Shown: positions 37,015 through 47,333 of the stretch, piece after piece
Layout: each line of letters opens with the position of its first letter
How positions within the stretch are numbered: the first letter of the stretch is position 1
Source of the DNA: Pleurodeles waltl
Lineage: Eukaryota; Chordata; Amphibia; Caudata; Salamandridae
Assembly (NCBI RefSeq): GCF_031143425.1
Contig: NC_090445.1
Span: 1,580,044,049-1,580,108,048, forward strand
Direction of reading: 5' to 3'
Length of the DNA stretch: 64,000 nt
Program-made: the position numbers and the translations under genes
The notes under the pieces: generated by a model
Database searches by the model: none
Told to the model about the DNA's origin: nothing
Seen by the model: the letters and a program-made list of their open reading frames with translations, nothing else

Positions 37015-38182
37015 TCATAACCCCTTCACACTCGCATCAGTCATGATCACACACACCTTTTTAGCATCAAATGAACTTAAACTTCCAACTGTTGCTAATT
37101 CTTTTTTTATACTCTCAAACTCCCTCCTGCACTCATCATCCCACACAAATTCTTTACCTTTCTTCAAAGGTCTTCTCATGTTTGTCATCTTAGAAGCTAA
37201 AATTTGCAAAAACTTAGCTTGAAATTCAACCATTCCCAAGAAAGATAACAGTTCCTCTTTTTTCTCTGGTTCCCATAAGCCTAAAATATTCATAATGAGA
37301 TCTTCCTTAGGACACACCCCATTAGGAGTTATTCTATGACCTAAATATTCTACCTCTGGTCTACCGAAAGAACACTTCTTAATCTTGAGAGTCAAACCAT
37401 GCCCTCTTAAAATTCCCAACACCTTCCTGATTATCCTCTCATGTTCCTCTTTAGTCTGTGCATGTATCAAGATATCATCTTGAAAGCATTTAACACCTGG
37501 TTCTGAGCCAAACATATTGTACATTAGGCGCTGGAACACAGCTGCTGCCGATACTAAACCAAAAGGCATCCTTTTGAACCTAAAAGTCCCAAAAGGTGTG
37601 ACGAAGGTGGTGTAGTCTCTTGAGTCTTCATGTAGTATGACCTGATGGTAGGCTGAGGTTAGATCCAATTTGCTGAAATACTTGGACCCATGTAGCAGTG
37701 TCACCATCTCCATTATGTTAGGCAGTGGAAATTGGTCACTCACCACACATTTATTTAGATTCCTCAAATCAACACACAGTCTAATGTCACCAGACTGTTT
37801 GCGTGCGACTACTATTGGTGACACCCATTCAGATGATTCCACTGGCTCAATAATTCCATCCTTGCACAGTCTTTGTATTTCTCTCTCTACATCATCGTTC
37901 ATAGCAATGGGAACAGGACGTACTTTGGAAACCACCGGAACTGCTCCTTCTTTTACTCTAATGCAGTTGACATACTTCTTAAGACAACCCAACTTGTCAC
38001 TGAACACATCCTCATAGTCCTCAACAAACTTTGGCCAAACATCTCCTTTGATTTCTTGCACAGGAAATTCACTAACTTCCTGTACCTGTTCGATAAATTC
38101 ATCTCTTATCATTACAGGAGTAGTAGAGTTGGGATCGAGAATGACGTTCAAATCTCGTTCAAGCGGCCAACTTAAAACACTG
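37015..38182 (-). pseudogene. Gypsy pol, reverse transcriptase part
   Basis: A typical Ty3/gypsy RT: substrate-binding words FSKLDLTSAYHQ and FGLVSAAAVFQR, active site FQDD at 37,485-37,474, then LGHRITPNGV and SFLGMVEFQAKF of the connection. A TGA at 37,015-37,017 interrupts the frame seven codons before the RNase H part, at a place where the family usually has a G-Y/F-G-AVL motif. The right end of this piece is the Harbinger insertion point; the open frame that continues to 38,301 is Harbinger sequence, not gypsy. Role: synthesis of cDNA from the element's RNA. Apart from the stop, the domain looks complete. Confidence 0.88.
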
Positions 38183-38786
38183 TGGGGGTCATTACAACAT
38201 TGGCGGTAAATGGCGCTCACCGCCGTGCAGAAGACCGCCAATACCCCGCCGCGGCCGCGGAATTCCGCCACAGCTATTATGACCCACATCTCGGAATCCA
38301 CTGAAATTCAGACACCCACACAACTCCGCCACACCAAAGGTCAGTGATAAACTGGCGAAAACAAAACCTCCACCTCCACGCAAACAGAAATACGCCCACA
38401 CTATCACGACACACGAATCCACGTGGCGGTCTTTCAACCGCGGTATTCCATTGGCGGTACACACCGCCGTGCTCAAAATACACACACATCTCCAAAACAC
38501 CGCCACATTGGACAATTCCAAATACACACACCTGATACACATACAAACACCACTCCCACACACCCATTACAATATAAAACACACACCCACATCACCCACA
38601 AACCCCTACGACCGAAAAATCACGAACGAAGGCCAGAGAGAGAGCACAGAATAGACAACCCCATCACACAGAGGCACACAACACCATCACCCACACAACA
38701 TCCACGCACAAAACACCACACACCACTACACATCACCACACTCATCACCACATACACCACCCCTCACATCACACACACCACCCCAT
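38183..38786 (+). other. Harbinger left terminal region
   Basis: About 600 bp without coding content. The first 100 bp hold repeated GGCGG/CCGCC words and the palindrome CCGCGGCCGCGG (about 38,249-38,261), followed by CA-rich sequence. Harbinger ends are bound by transposase and the partner Myb protein, so the repeated words are candidate binding sites. The frame at 38,423-38,968 is a low-complexity artefact. Confidence 0.6.
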
Positions 38787-40258
38787 GTCACGCCAAAGAC
38801 ACCCCGCTTCTCCGAGCAGGAGCTCAGGGTCATGGTGGAGGAAATCATCCGGGTAGAGCCATAGCTATTTGGCTCACAGGTACAGCACACACCAATAGCC
38901 AGGAAGATATAGCTATGGCGCAGAATAGTGGACAGGGTCAACGCCATGGGACAGCACCCAAGAAATAGGGAGGACATCAGGAAGAGGGGGAACGACCTAC
39001 GGGGGAAGCTGCGTTCAACGGTCTCCAGGCACAACATCGTGGTGCAGCGGACTGGCGGCGGACCCCCACCTCCTCCCCCACAACTAACAACATGGGAGGA
39101 GCAAGTCTTGACCATCATGCATCCAGAAGGCCTCGTAGGAGTCGGTGGAGGATGGGACACTGGTAAGTCAAATCTTAACTATCAGATCCCCCACCCTACC
39201 TGCATGCTCTCACACACCCCCACCCTCACCCCCTCCCCTATCACTACAACTCCTCACTAATGTACTAAGAACACAAACCACACATCCCAACACCAAGCCC
39301 TGCATGACACAACTAAGCATGGTCACCCCTCACTAAAGCATGCTCACTGCACATACCCAGAACAACCCCCTAACCATCATCACACAAGCCCCCACACAGG
39401 AATGCTTGCACTGGGGTACACAGACACCCACCCATTGCACACCATCACACACACATGCAATAATCATGCCCTTATGCCCCTGCAGGAACCCGAAGGACCC
39501 TCACCACACCAGAGGGTCCAGACAACACCACTCCACCCCCAGAAGAGGCCCACAGTGACGATAGCAGCTCTGCCCTACTGGATCCTGATGACCAGCCCGG
39601 ACCATTGTGGGCCTCGGGACAGTCGGTTCCCCTTGCACAGGCACAGCCCAACCCTGACCTTCCACCCTCTGGTAACACCAGCACAGCACCCACCCAGCGG
39701 GCCCAAACCTCCCTACCCAGGACAGGTCAATCAGCGGTGTGTCCACCACTACAGGGAACCCAGGATAACCCACCACCCCAACAACAACAGGGACCTGGGG
39801 GCAGTGGTAGTGGGCACACAGTCCAGGGGACGGAGGCACAGGAACACAGGGGAACTGGGAGGGCTGCTGTGCGACAGGGGGCGGACAGACCAAGGGAACC
39901 CACTCTCCACGAGGCCCTCTCCTCCATCATGGGAGCCTACCACCACTCCCAGGAGACGATGGCGACGGTCCTGGACAAGTTTCAGGAGACCCTGCACCTG
40001 CAGGAGGAACAGTATTTGGGGTTCAGGGAGGAGCTCAGGACCATCAGCTCCGCCTTGGGCACCATCGTAGGGGTGCGGAAGGGCATACAGAACACCATGA
40101 GGGACACCGTGGCACTCCAAGGGGTCCCTGACACTAGCCAGGAGATGAACTGCCCACCACCTCCGCCGGCGCTAGTGGACAGGACACCCCGCCACAGGAC
40201 CAACACACCAGCACCCCACCCCCTGCAGACGGACAACCACCACGCAAGCGGTCCCTGA
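38787..40258 (+). pseudogene. Harbinger NAIF1-like Myb/SANT gene (two exons)
   Basis: Exon 1 (38,787-39,163) encodes a Myb/SANT-like domain: TPRFSEQELRVMVEEIIRVE, then IVDRVNAMG and NREDIRK, ending in a proline run and WEEQVL. It holds stops at 38,862-38,864 and 38,910-38,912, and a glycine replaces the tryptophan usually found in the KRW motif. A GTAAGT donor at 39,164 and a CCCCTGCAG acceptor ending at 39,485 join the frame in phase. Exon 2 (39,486-40,258) is open for 257 codons: acidic/proline-rich, then a coiled coil (about 39,900-40,090), then a proline-rich tail. AATAAA at 40,497. Family role: Myb partner that brings transposase to DNA and into the nucleus. No clear ATG; the nearest (38,785) is out of frame. 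Damaged by two point mutations. Confidence 0.75.
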
Positions 40259-40496
40259 GATCCAGGAACAGGACAGAGCAAGATGGCAAGACCCCCGCCA
40301 GGAAATGAGACCACCCTGTTTGTCCTCCCACTGTACCACCTTGTTACCCTGTCCATACTTAAACTGCCCCAGCTCCACTTCCTATGCCCAGATGGGCAGT
40401 GCATCTGTGAGACCAATAGACTGGACTCTGCCATGGACATTCCTACGCCATCACCCATCCTCTTTTTACAACCCCCTCACATTTCTGAGCACTTCA

Positions 40497-40502
40497 ATAA
40501 AC
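40497..40502 (+). promoter_or_regulatory. Polyadenylation signal of the NAIF1-like gene
   Basis: AATAAA (CTTCAATAAACAGCC), 240 bp after the stop codon and before the convergent transposase gene. Confidence 0.55.
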
Positions 40503-40782
40503 AGCCTTGAAACACAAAACAATCTTGAGTCAGTCTGTGATTTACTAATTATGTATTATCAATGACAGTGTCATAATGCGTTTCCCATTGTAAGGCTAAC
40601 ATACCTATGTCACACATCACAAGTCCTTGAAGGATGCAAGCAGATCTGTGACCACACCTGTGAAACCGTAATGGAAAGGTACAACTCAGTTACCAAATAG
40701 TGTTTGAAATCGACAAACCGGATAGAGGTAGACGTGTGAAAGTCAATGTAATGTTAAACATGCAAATGTTCTCACCTGTGTG

Positions 40783-41827
40783 TCACTGGAAATATTGCTG
40801 TATGACTGACTTTCTGTTGTCGTTGTCTTCTTCCTCAGCTTCCTCCTCATCACTGTCCACAGACTCCACAGGCTCCACAGCTGAAACAACACCGTCATCT
40901 GGATCATCCTCCTGCAGAAAAGGCACCTGGCGTCGCAAAGCCAAATTATGGAGCATGAAGCAGGCGATGATGATCTCGCACACCTTCTTCGGTGAGTAGA
41001 ATAGGGATCCACCTGTCATATGGAGGCACCTGAACCTGGCCTTCAGGAGGCCGAAGGTGCGTTCGATCACCCTCCTAGTCCGCCCATGGGCCTCATTGTA
41101 GCGTTCCTCTGCCCTGGTCCTGGGATTCCTCACTGGGGTCAATAGCCAGGAAAGATTGGGGTAACCAGAGTCCCCCAATAGCCATACACGGTGCCTCTGG
41201 AGTTGACCCATCATATCAGGGATGCTGCTATTTCGCAGGATGTAGGCGTCATGCACTGAGCCAGGGAACATAGCATTTACCTGTGAGATGTACTGGTCTG
41301 CCAAACATACCATCTGGACATTCATTGAATGATAACTCTTCCTGTTCCTATACACCTGTTCACTCCTGTGGGGGGGGACCAGAGCTACATGGGTGCCATC
41401 AATGGCACCTATGACGTTGGGGATATGTCCAAGGGCATAGAAGTCACCTTTTACTGTATGCAAATCTGCCACCTCAGGGAAAATGATGTATCTCCGTACG
41501 TGTTTCAGCAGGGCAGACAGCACTCTGGACAACACGTTGGAAAACATAGGCTGGGACATCCCTGATGCCATGGCCACTGTTGTCTGAAAAGACCCACTTG
41601 CAAGGAAATGGAGCACTGACAGCACCTGCACGTCAGGGAGGATTCCAGTCGGATGGCGGATTGGTGACATCAGGTCTGGCTCCAACTGGGTACATAGTTC
41701 CTGGATTGTGGCACGGTCAAACCTGTAGGTCACAATGACATGTCGCTCTTCCATTGTCAACAGGTCCACCAGCGATCGGTACACCGGAGGATTCCGCCAT
41801 CTTCTCAACTGTCCCAGCTGACGGTGC
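40783..41827 (-). CDS. Harbinger DDE transposase (HARBI1-like)
   Basis: Uninterrupted frame of about 347 codons, close to HARBI1 length. Numbering from a TTG at 41,808: helix-turn-helix-like N-terminal part (20-110), catalytic core with D137 (GAIDGTH), conserved D187 (GSVHDAYI), D213 (LGDSGYP) and E249 (RRVIERTFG), then LHNLA and a strongly acidic tail (299-330). These are the DDE_Tnp_4 motifs. No ATG precedes it in frame before a stop; instead a pyrimidine tract and CGTAG end at 41,828, so this is probably the last coding exon, with a start in an upstream exon. The enzyme cuts and joins the element's ends, with a Myb partner. It is convergent with the NAIF1-like gene and divergent from the second Myb gene. 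Confidence 0.9.
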
Positions 41828-42276
41828 CTACGAAGGACAACAGCGAAGAATCAGTCATTATTCCTCCAGGTATGTACCCACAGTTACACACAAGACTACA
41901 CCACTCACAGAACCCTTCCTGTATGTGTGTTGAGTGTAGGCCTAGCTATGTGTGACGCAGAGGTAAATTAAGCCATGTGGGCCCATGAAATGGCGGCTGC
42001 CTGACCTCTAAACTGGGACAATGGGATTGTGGGGTAACAGCGCTGGCGTTGCACACCGTCGCGGTAGGCGGTCGTAGACCGCGGCGCAATGCTGCATTGG
42101 TTAACTTTGGACCCTATGGGTCCCAGGGGCCAATGAACAGGTGCGCCGGCGGTGATGATGCGCACTGCCGCGGATGTCACTGCCATTTTCTATCTGTTCA
42201 ATCACTAGATACCTGACCTTCGACAGGAGAGGACCTACACTGTAAGTGCTGCTGTGACCTCGGTCTGGAAGCGACG
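41828..42276. promoter_or_regulatory. Divergent intergenic region of Harbinger
   Basis: The region between the transposase exon (minus) and the second Myb gene (plus). It should hold promoters for both directions and possibly the transposase's first exon. It is GC-rich around 42,040-42,180 with GGCGG and CCGCGG words like those at the termini. No TATA box stands out. Confidence 0.4.
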
Positions 42277-44416
42277 ATGGCTGCTGCGTCTGGGGAAAGG
42301 GCCCCTGCCTTCACTTAACAGGAGTTGGAGAAACTGGTAGACGGGGCCCTCCCCCAGTACACACTACTCTACGGTCCTCCAGACCAACAGGTTAGTACAC
42401 AGGGAGCACGTGGGATGGGCTAGGCCTGGGTGGAGAGGGCTGGTTGGAAGAGGGAAGGGGGCAGAGTTCATAGTACATTAATGCATGGGAATGAATGGGC
42501 CACATGGCCAGATTAGGGAGGGGGGCTAGTCACAACGACGGTGCTGTTGTTAATGACTGTTCCTCTTTCCTTGTGCATGTCATGTAGGTCAGCGCCCACC
42601 AGAAGAGGGATATTTGGCGTGCCATCGCCAAGGAGGTCCGGACCCTGGGGGCCCACCAGAGACAGGGCACCCACTGCCGTAAGAGATGGGAGGACATTCG
42701 CCGCTGCAGCAAGAAGACGGCGGAGGCTCAGCTGGGGATGGCCTCCCAACGTGGGAGGGGTGCCCGTCGCACCATGACCCCCCTGATGTTCCGGATCCTG
42801 GCGGTGGCCTACCCGGATTTGGATGGGCGCTTGAGGGCATCACAGCAGACACATGGGGGTGAGTACACTCTCATTCAGCGGACTTTGCGCGCAGTGGAGG
42901 TGTCTGGGTGGGGGAGGTGGGCTGTGGGTGTCCCTAGGCCAGGGCGAGTTCGGTAGGCAAGGCCCCTCCGTAATGTAGGCCAGTTGGCACTCTACCCCAC
43001 CTCAGCAGAGTGCCAAGTAGAGGTATAGTCGCCCCTGTGGCATCCATGTGCGCAGATGTCCACCATTGCCATGTAGGCCATATCCCAGGAATTGCATGTG
43101 CAGAGGGCAGGAGCACGGCGTAATGCAGGGGGCTGCTGTGTCTGTCTTGTCCGCCAATGGTAGTGGTATGCCATGCACTAAAACTCTCTTTCTTCTGTCT
43201 CCCCCTTTTTTCTGCTCTCCCTGTCCTTTTGTACATCAGCATCATCAGGCGGAGGTACAGTGGCACCGGAGCACGAGGGAGCTGCATCCCACATGGCCAT
43301 GGAGTGCCAGACCACGGACTCTGAATGCACCAGTGGGACGGAGGGCGAGGGGAGCTTCACGTCGGCCACCGGATCACCAAGCAGCGACATGGACTCGTCC
43401 GCCGATGGGGGCTCCCTTGTGGTGGCGGCACCATCTGTGCACCCCACTTCTACAGGTACAGCCACCACCTCCCCTACCAGCACTGCCCTCCCAGCAGCCC
43501 CTCAGCGTTCGTCCGTGCCCGCTCACCCAGGAGGGTGGGCATCACCTTCTCCCCAGGCACCTCAGGCCCTGCCCCAGTCACCCCTGCTGCCCTCAGTGAG
43601 GAGGCCATTGACCTCCACAAGTCACTCACTGTTGAACAGTCTACCATTGTGAATGCCATCCAGGGTGTAGAACGAGAGTTGCAACACGGTAATGCATTCC
43701 TGGAGGGCATTCATTCTGGTCAGGCTGTCCTTCAGCGAACCCTGCAATCTCTGGCCTCAGCACTGATGGCAGCCATTGTCCCTGTGTCTAGCCTCCCCCC
43801 TCCAACCTCCTCCACCCAGACCCAATCTCCTGTACCCCAGCCAATCCCAAGCACACCTACAGACCAGCATGCACACAAGTCAGCACACACAGGTAGCTCA
43901 AGCAAACATAGGCACCACACATCCCACAGGCACTAACACAAGCATCACCCACATACAGACACAGCAACATCCACTGCCTCCACTGTGTCCCCCTCCTCGT
44001 CATCTCCCTCCTCCCTCCCATTCTCGTCTACACTCTCACCTGCATGCACTACATCTACAGGCACCAGGACTCGCACCAGAACACCCAGCACCACACCCCG
44101 CTTACCTGCACTCACCACCTCCACTCCCATTTACACGTCCCCTGTGTCCTCTCCCAGTGTGTCTGTGACGCCCCCTACCAAAGTACACAAACGCCGGCAA
44201 TCACTCACCCAACATCCATCCACCTCACGACAGCCTCCAGTACCTGCACCTGCACCCAAAACACCTAAAGTGACACCTCCTACAACCACCTCCTCTTCCT
44301 CCACTCCCAAGCCCCCTCCAACTACCCATCCCAGTGTTTGTCAGAAACTGTCCCTCTGTAAAGTTGACCTTTTTGCCCCCATCCCCCCCCCCTCCAATTC
44401 ATCAGTCCTGTCGTAG
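42277..44416 (+). pseudogene. Harbinger second Myb/SANT gene (three exons)
   Basis: Exon 1 (42,277-42,390): ATG, MAAASGERAPAFT, TAA stop at 42,316-42,318, then QELEKLVDGALPQYTLLYG; donor GTTAGT. Exon 2 (42,588-42,858): the rest of the Myb/SANT domain (IWRAIAKEVRTLG, CRKRWEDIRR), then LTPLM-like RTMTPLMFRILAVAYPDLDG; donor GTGAGT. Exon 3 from 43,249 after a CAG acceptor: acidic Ser/Thr-rich stretch, then a frameshift between about 43,490 and 43,560, then a coiled coil (EEAIDLHKSLTVEQSTIVNA onward, 43,600-43,780), a stop at 43,934, and a Pro/Ser/Thr-rich tail to 44,416. All junctions are in phase. This is the classical Myb-like partner of Harbinger transposase, here broken by two stops and one frameshift. 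Confidence 0.75.
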
Positions 44417-44747
44417 CGCCTCAGCCAAAAAGCCTCCAATACCAGTGGTGCCTGTTCAAGGTTTGTGGAGTGCTCCGGCCACCAGGGCAGGCAGTATGAC
44501 CCGGAGCCAAGGTACTGGCAGCCCACCCCCTGTAAAGGCTCTAAAATTGGAGAGTGGACGACGGGACCGTGTGAAGACTCCTGGTGGGAAAACAACTCAC
44601 ATGGGTTCCAAGGGGATTGGAGAGTCAGCTGTGACTCCACCAAAGGTGGGGAAGGACCAGAAGAAGTCTGCCCAGCCTGTTGTGAGTGTCACGGCGGAGA
44701 AGTGCGCCATCGTTTCCGGCTGTCTTGACACAACCGCCAGCACCGTC

Positions 44748-45505
44748 GTCACTGGTCAGGAGACCACCGCCAGAGTCATTGCCCAGGAGGGCCCAAGTAT
44801 CGTCACTGGTCAGGAGACCACCGCCAGAGTCATTGCCCAGGAGGGCCCAAGTATCGTCACTGGTCCAGAGACCACCGCCAGAGTCACAGCCCAGGAGAGC
44901 CCAAGTATCGTCACTGGTCAGGAGACCACCGCCAGAGTCATTGCCCAGGAGGGCCCAAGTATCGTCACTGGTCCAGAGACCACCGCCAGAGTCACAGCCC
45001 AGGAGGGCCCAAGTATCGTCACTGGTCCAGAGACCACCGCCAGAGTCACAGCCCAGGAGGGCCCAAGTATCGTCACTGGTCCAGAGACCACCGCCAGAGT
45101 CACAGCCCAGGAGGGCACAAGTATCGTCACTGGTCAGGAGACCACCGCCAGAGTCACTGCCCAGGAGGGCCCAAGTATCGTCACTGGTCCAGAGACCACC
45201 GCCAGAGTCACAGCCCAGGAGGGCACAAGTATCGTCACTGGTCAGGAGACCACCGCCAGAGTCATTGCCCAGGAGGGCCCAAGTATCATCAGTGGTCAGG
45301 AGACCACCGCCAGAGTCACAGCCCAGGAGGGCACAAGTATCGTCACTGGTCAGGAGACCATCGCCAGAGTCATTGCCCAGGAGGGCACAAGTATCGTCAC
45401 TGGTCAGGAGACCACCGCCAGAGTCACAGCCCAGGAGGGCACAAGTATTGTCACTGGTCAGGAGACCACCGCCACCGCCGGAGTCACAGCACAGGAGGGC
45501 CCCGG
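44748..45505 (+). repeat. 54-bp minisatellite, 13 full units plus a partial
   Basis: The unit reads GTCACTGGTCAGGAGACC..AAGTATC. Thirteen full units and one partial unit alternate between CAG/CCA (GGTCAGGAG or GGTCCAGAG), ATTGCC/ACAGCC, and GGCCCAAG/GGCACAAG variants. Because 54 is divisible by three, each frame repeats 18 residues and stays open: plus frames 44,334-45,530 and 44,686-45,669 and minus frame 45,512-44,625 are all open through it. I see no proof that any is translated. Confidence 0.95.
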
Positions 45506-45609
45506 CTGCCACAGCCCAGGTGGGCTATGATGGAACGTCATGCCACACACCAATGCCCAGTGAAGGGAACGTCATGCCACACACCAATGTCCGTACCAGA
45601 ACAGTCCTT

Positions 45610-45890
45610 AACCGCCATGTCGAAGCACCGCTGAACAGGGCAAAGACCGCCATGGCAAAGCACCGCTGAACAGGGCAAAGACCGCCATGGCAAAGCACCG
45701 CTGAACAGTCCTGAACCGCCATGGCAAAGCACCGCTGAACAGGGCAAAGACCGCCATGGCAAAGCACCGCTGAACAGTCCTGAACCGCCATGTCGAAGCA
45801 CCGCTGAACAGGGCAAAGACCGCCATGGCAAAGCACCGCTGAACAGTCCTGAACCGCCATGTCGAAGCACCGCTGAACAGGGCAAGCACC
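45610..45890 (+). repeat. 34/35-bp minisatellite, 8 units
   Basis: Units begin ACCGCCATGGCAAAGCACCG or ACCGCCATGTCGAAGCACCG and end either in CAGGGCAAAG (35 bp) or CAGTCCTGA (34 bp). The two endings partly alternate, giving a higher-order pattern. Minus-strand frames here are artefacts. Confidence 0.92.
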
Positions 45891-46025
45891 GGGTAGGAAT
45901 GATTAGACCGCCACATGAGGCATCCTTATCCCATGTGCAGCTGGGACAGTGACAGGACAGGAACTTTCACGGGGAGACTCATCCAGTCTGGGCACCAGTC
46001 CCCCTCAGTACCAGTGGAGACCTGC

Positions 46026-46449
46026 ATCTACTTGAGAGACTGTGGCTTTGCACTCCCCAGGATGGCACAGTGGGTACCCCACCCACTGTAGAGACTTGAG
46101 AGACTGTGGCTTTGCACTCCCCAGGATGGCACAGTGGGCAAGCCACCCACTGGAAAGACTTGACAGACTGTGGCTTTGCACTCCCCAGGATGGCACAGTG
46201 GGCAAGCCACCCACTGGAAAGACTTGAGAGACTGTGGCTTTGCACTCCCCAGGATGATGCAGTGGGCAAACCACCCACTGGAAAGACTTGAGAGACTGTG
46301 GCTTTGCACTCCCCAGGATAAAGCAGTGGGCAAACCACCCACTGGAGAGACGTGAGCGACTGTGGCTTTGCACTCCCCAGGATGGTACAGTTGGCAAACC
46401 ACCCACTGTAGAGACGTGAGAGACTGTGGCTTTGCACTCCCCAGGATAC
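46026..46449 (+). repeat. 64-bp minisatellite, about 6.6 units
   Basis: Unit GAGAGACTGTGGCTTTGCAC..CCACCCACTGGAAAGACTT with a period of 64 bp from about 46,030. Variation is concentrated in the GGATGGCACAG / GGATGATGCAG / GGATAAAGCAG segment. Because 64 is not a multiple of three, frames shift at every unit, so the long minus-strand frames (for example 46,608-45,979) are repeat artefacts. Confidence 0.95.
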
Positions 46450-47333
46450 ATAAATGGGCATGGAGCCCCGTCGTGGATCTGGCTTTGCAGTCATCCGGCT
46501 GAGGTGCCCCCCTTCCCTTCCCCCTGAGGTGCCTGTAGTATTTCTATCTGATGCCCCAGCAGTGTTCTCTCCGATTGTGGTCAGGTATCCTTTGTGGGCC
46601 TCGCCCATGCATTTTTGGACTGTTGGTGCACGGACATTGTTGTGTACATATCTGCACTACTTCTCGTACTGTATATAATTATGACTGATTTTCATATATA
46701 TCTGTATATTTTTGTATGACATGTATATTGCCACATTACAGTGTTTGACCGAATTTTGCTTTGTCTTTTCATTCTTCCGGGGGGATTGTAGGTTGTTACT
46801 GTGATTTTTGTGAATGCTTTGGTGTGTATGTTGTATAATGCGAGGTTGGGGGTGGGGGTGGGGGTGTTTGGTGGGTGTCCCCCTAACTTTTGCCTCCCCC
46901 TTGTCGTAGGTGCAGTACTCACCGCTGTCTTCGGCGCCTACGTAGATGATGGTCGTAGAGGAGCAGAAAGACAAGGGCAGGGAGTATTTGGATTTCCGGT
47001 TCCATGGAGGCCTCGTTCCTCGTGGGATGTGTTCAGGTGAGCGTTTTCCCATTGCCAAAGCTGTTTCCGCCATGTTTTTATCCACGGTGAATCCGCCCCG
47101 GAAAAGGTGGTGGATTGGTGGGTTGTGATACTATGGGCGGTACATTGTGTTCCGCCTGTCTGTTGGCGGTGACCGCCTCGCTGCTTGTCTGTACCACCGT
47201 GGCGGGCGGTGTGTTAAAGTGGCTGTCTTTGTTGGCGGCTCCCGCCAGGGTCATAATTCTCTTTTTTTGTCCGCCGGCCTGTTTGCGGTCTTACTGCCGC
47301 TTTAACACCGTCCGCCAGGGTTGTAATGACCAC
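46450..47333 (+). other. Harbinger right terminal region
   Basis: No coding content. Contains an AT-rich part (46,665-46,740), a GGGGGTGGGGGTGG run (about 46,846-46,866) and, from about 47,085 to the end, many GGCGG/CCGCC words such as GGCGGTACATTG and TGGCGGTGACCGCC that mirror the left end and the MITEs. Confidence 0.65.

Larger units (their letters stand above)
38183..47333 (+). mobile_element. Complete Harbinger transposon, about 9.15 kb
   Basis: A PIF/Harbinger DNA transposon inserted in gypsy pol. Ends: TGGGGGTCATTACAACATTGG on the left and, reverse-complemented, GTGGTCATTACAACCCTGG on the right. CTG flanks both sides (38,180-38,182 and 47,334-47,336). It carries an NAIF1-like Myb/SANT gene (38,787-40,258, plus), a DDE transposase (41,827-40,783, minus), a second Myb/SANT gene (42,277-44,416, plus) and three minisatellites (44,748-46,449). 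GGCGG/CCGCC words cluster near both ends. At 9 kb it is long for the superfamily, mainly because of the extra gene and the repeats. The transposase exon is open; both Myb genes carry stops or a frameshift. Confidence 0.9.

Noticed and set aside
38183..38301. N-terminal 40 codons of the 428-codon gypsy RT frame
   Set aside because: They are Harbinger terminal sequence read through the insertion border, not part of the gypsy protein.
38423..38968. 181-codon His/Thr/Pro-rich frame at the Harbinger left end
   Set aside because: CA-rich low-complexity sequence; it overlaps the NAIF1-like exon in the wrong frame.
43985..44416. Separate 143-codon gene
   Set aside because: It is the same frame as the coiled-coil part of the second Myb gene after one stop, so it is treated as its proline-rich tail.
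44625..45512. Minus-strand open frame of 295 codons
   Set aside because: It is the antisense of the 54-bp minisatellite, open only because the unit length is a multiple of three and lacks stop words.
45525..45916. Three overlapping minus-strand frames of 102-115 codons
   Set aside because: Products of the 34/35-bp minisatellite; the residues repeat with the array and no start or domain is credible.
44748..46449. Possible CRISPR array
   Set aside because: Units follow each other directly with no unique spacers, and the context is a eukaryotic transposon.
45979..46608. Minus-strand frames up to 209 codons
   Set aside because: Repeat artefacts of the 64-bp minisatellite, which shifts frame every unit.
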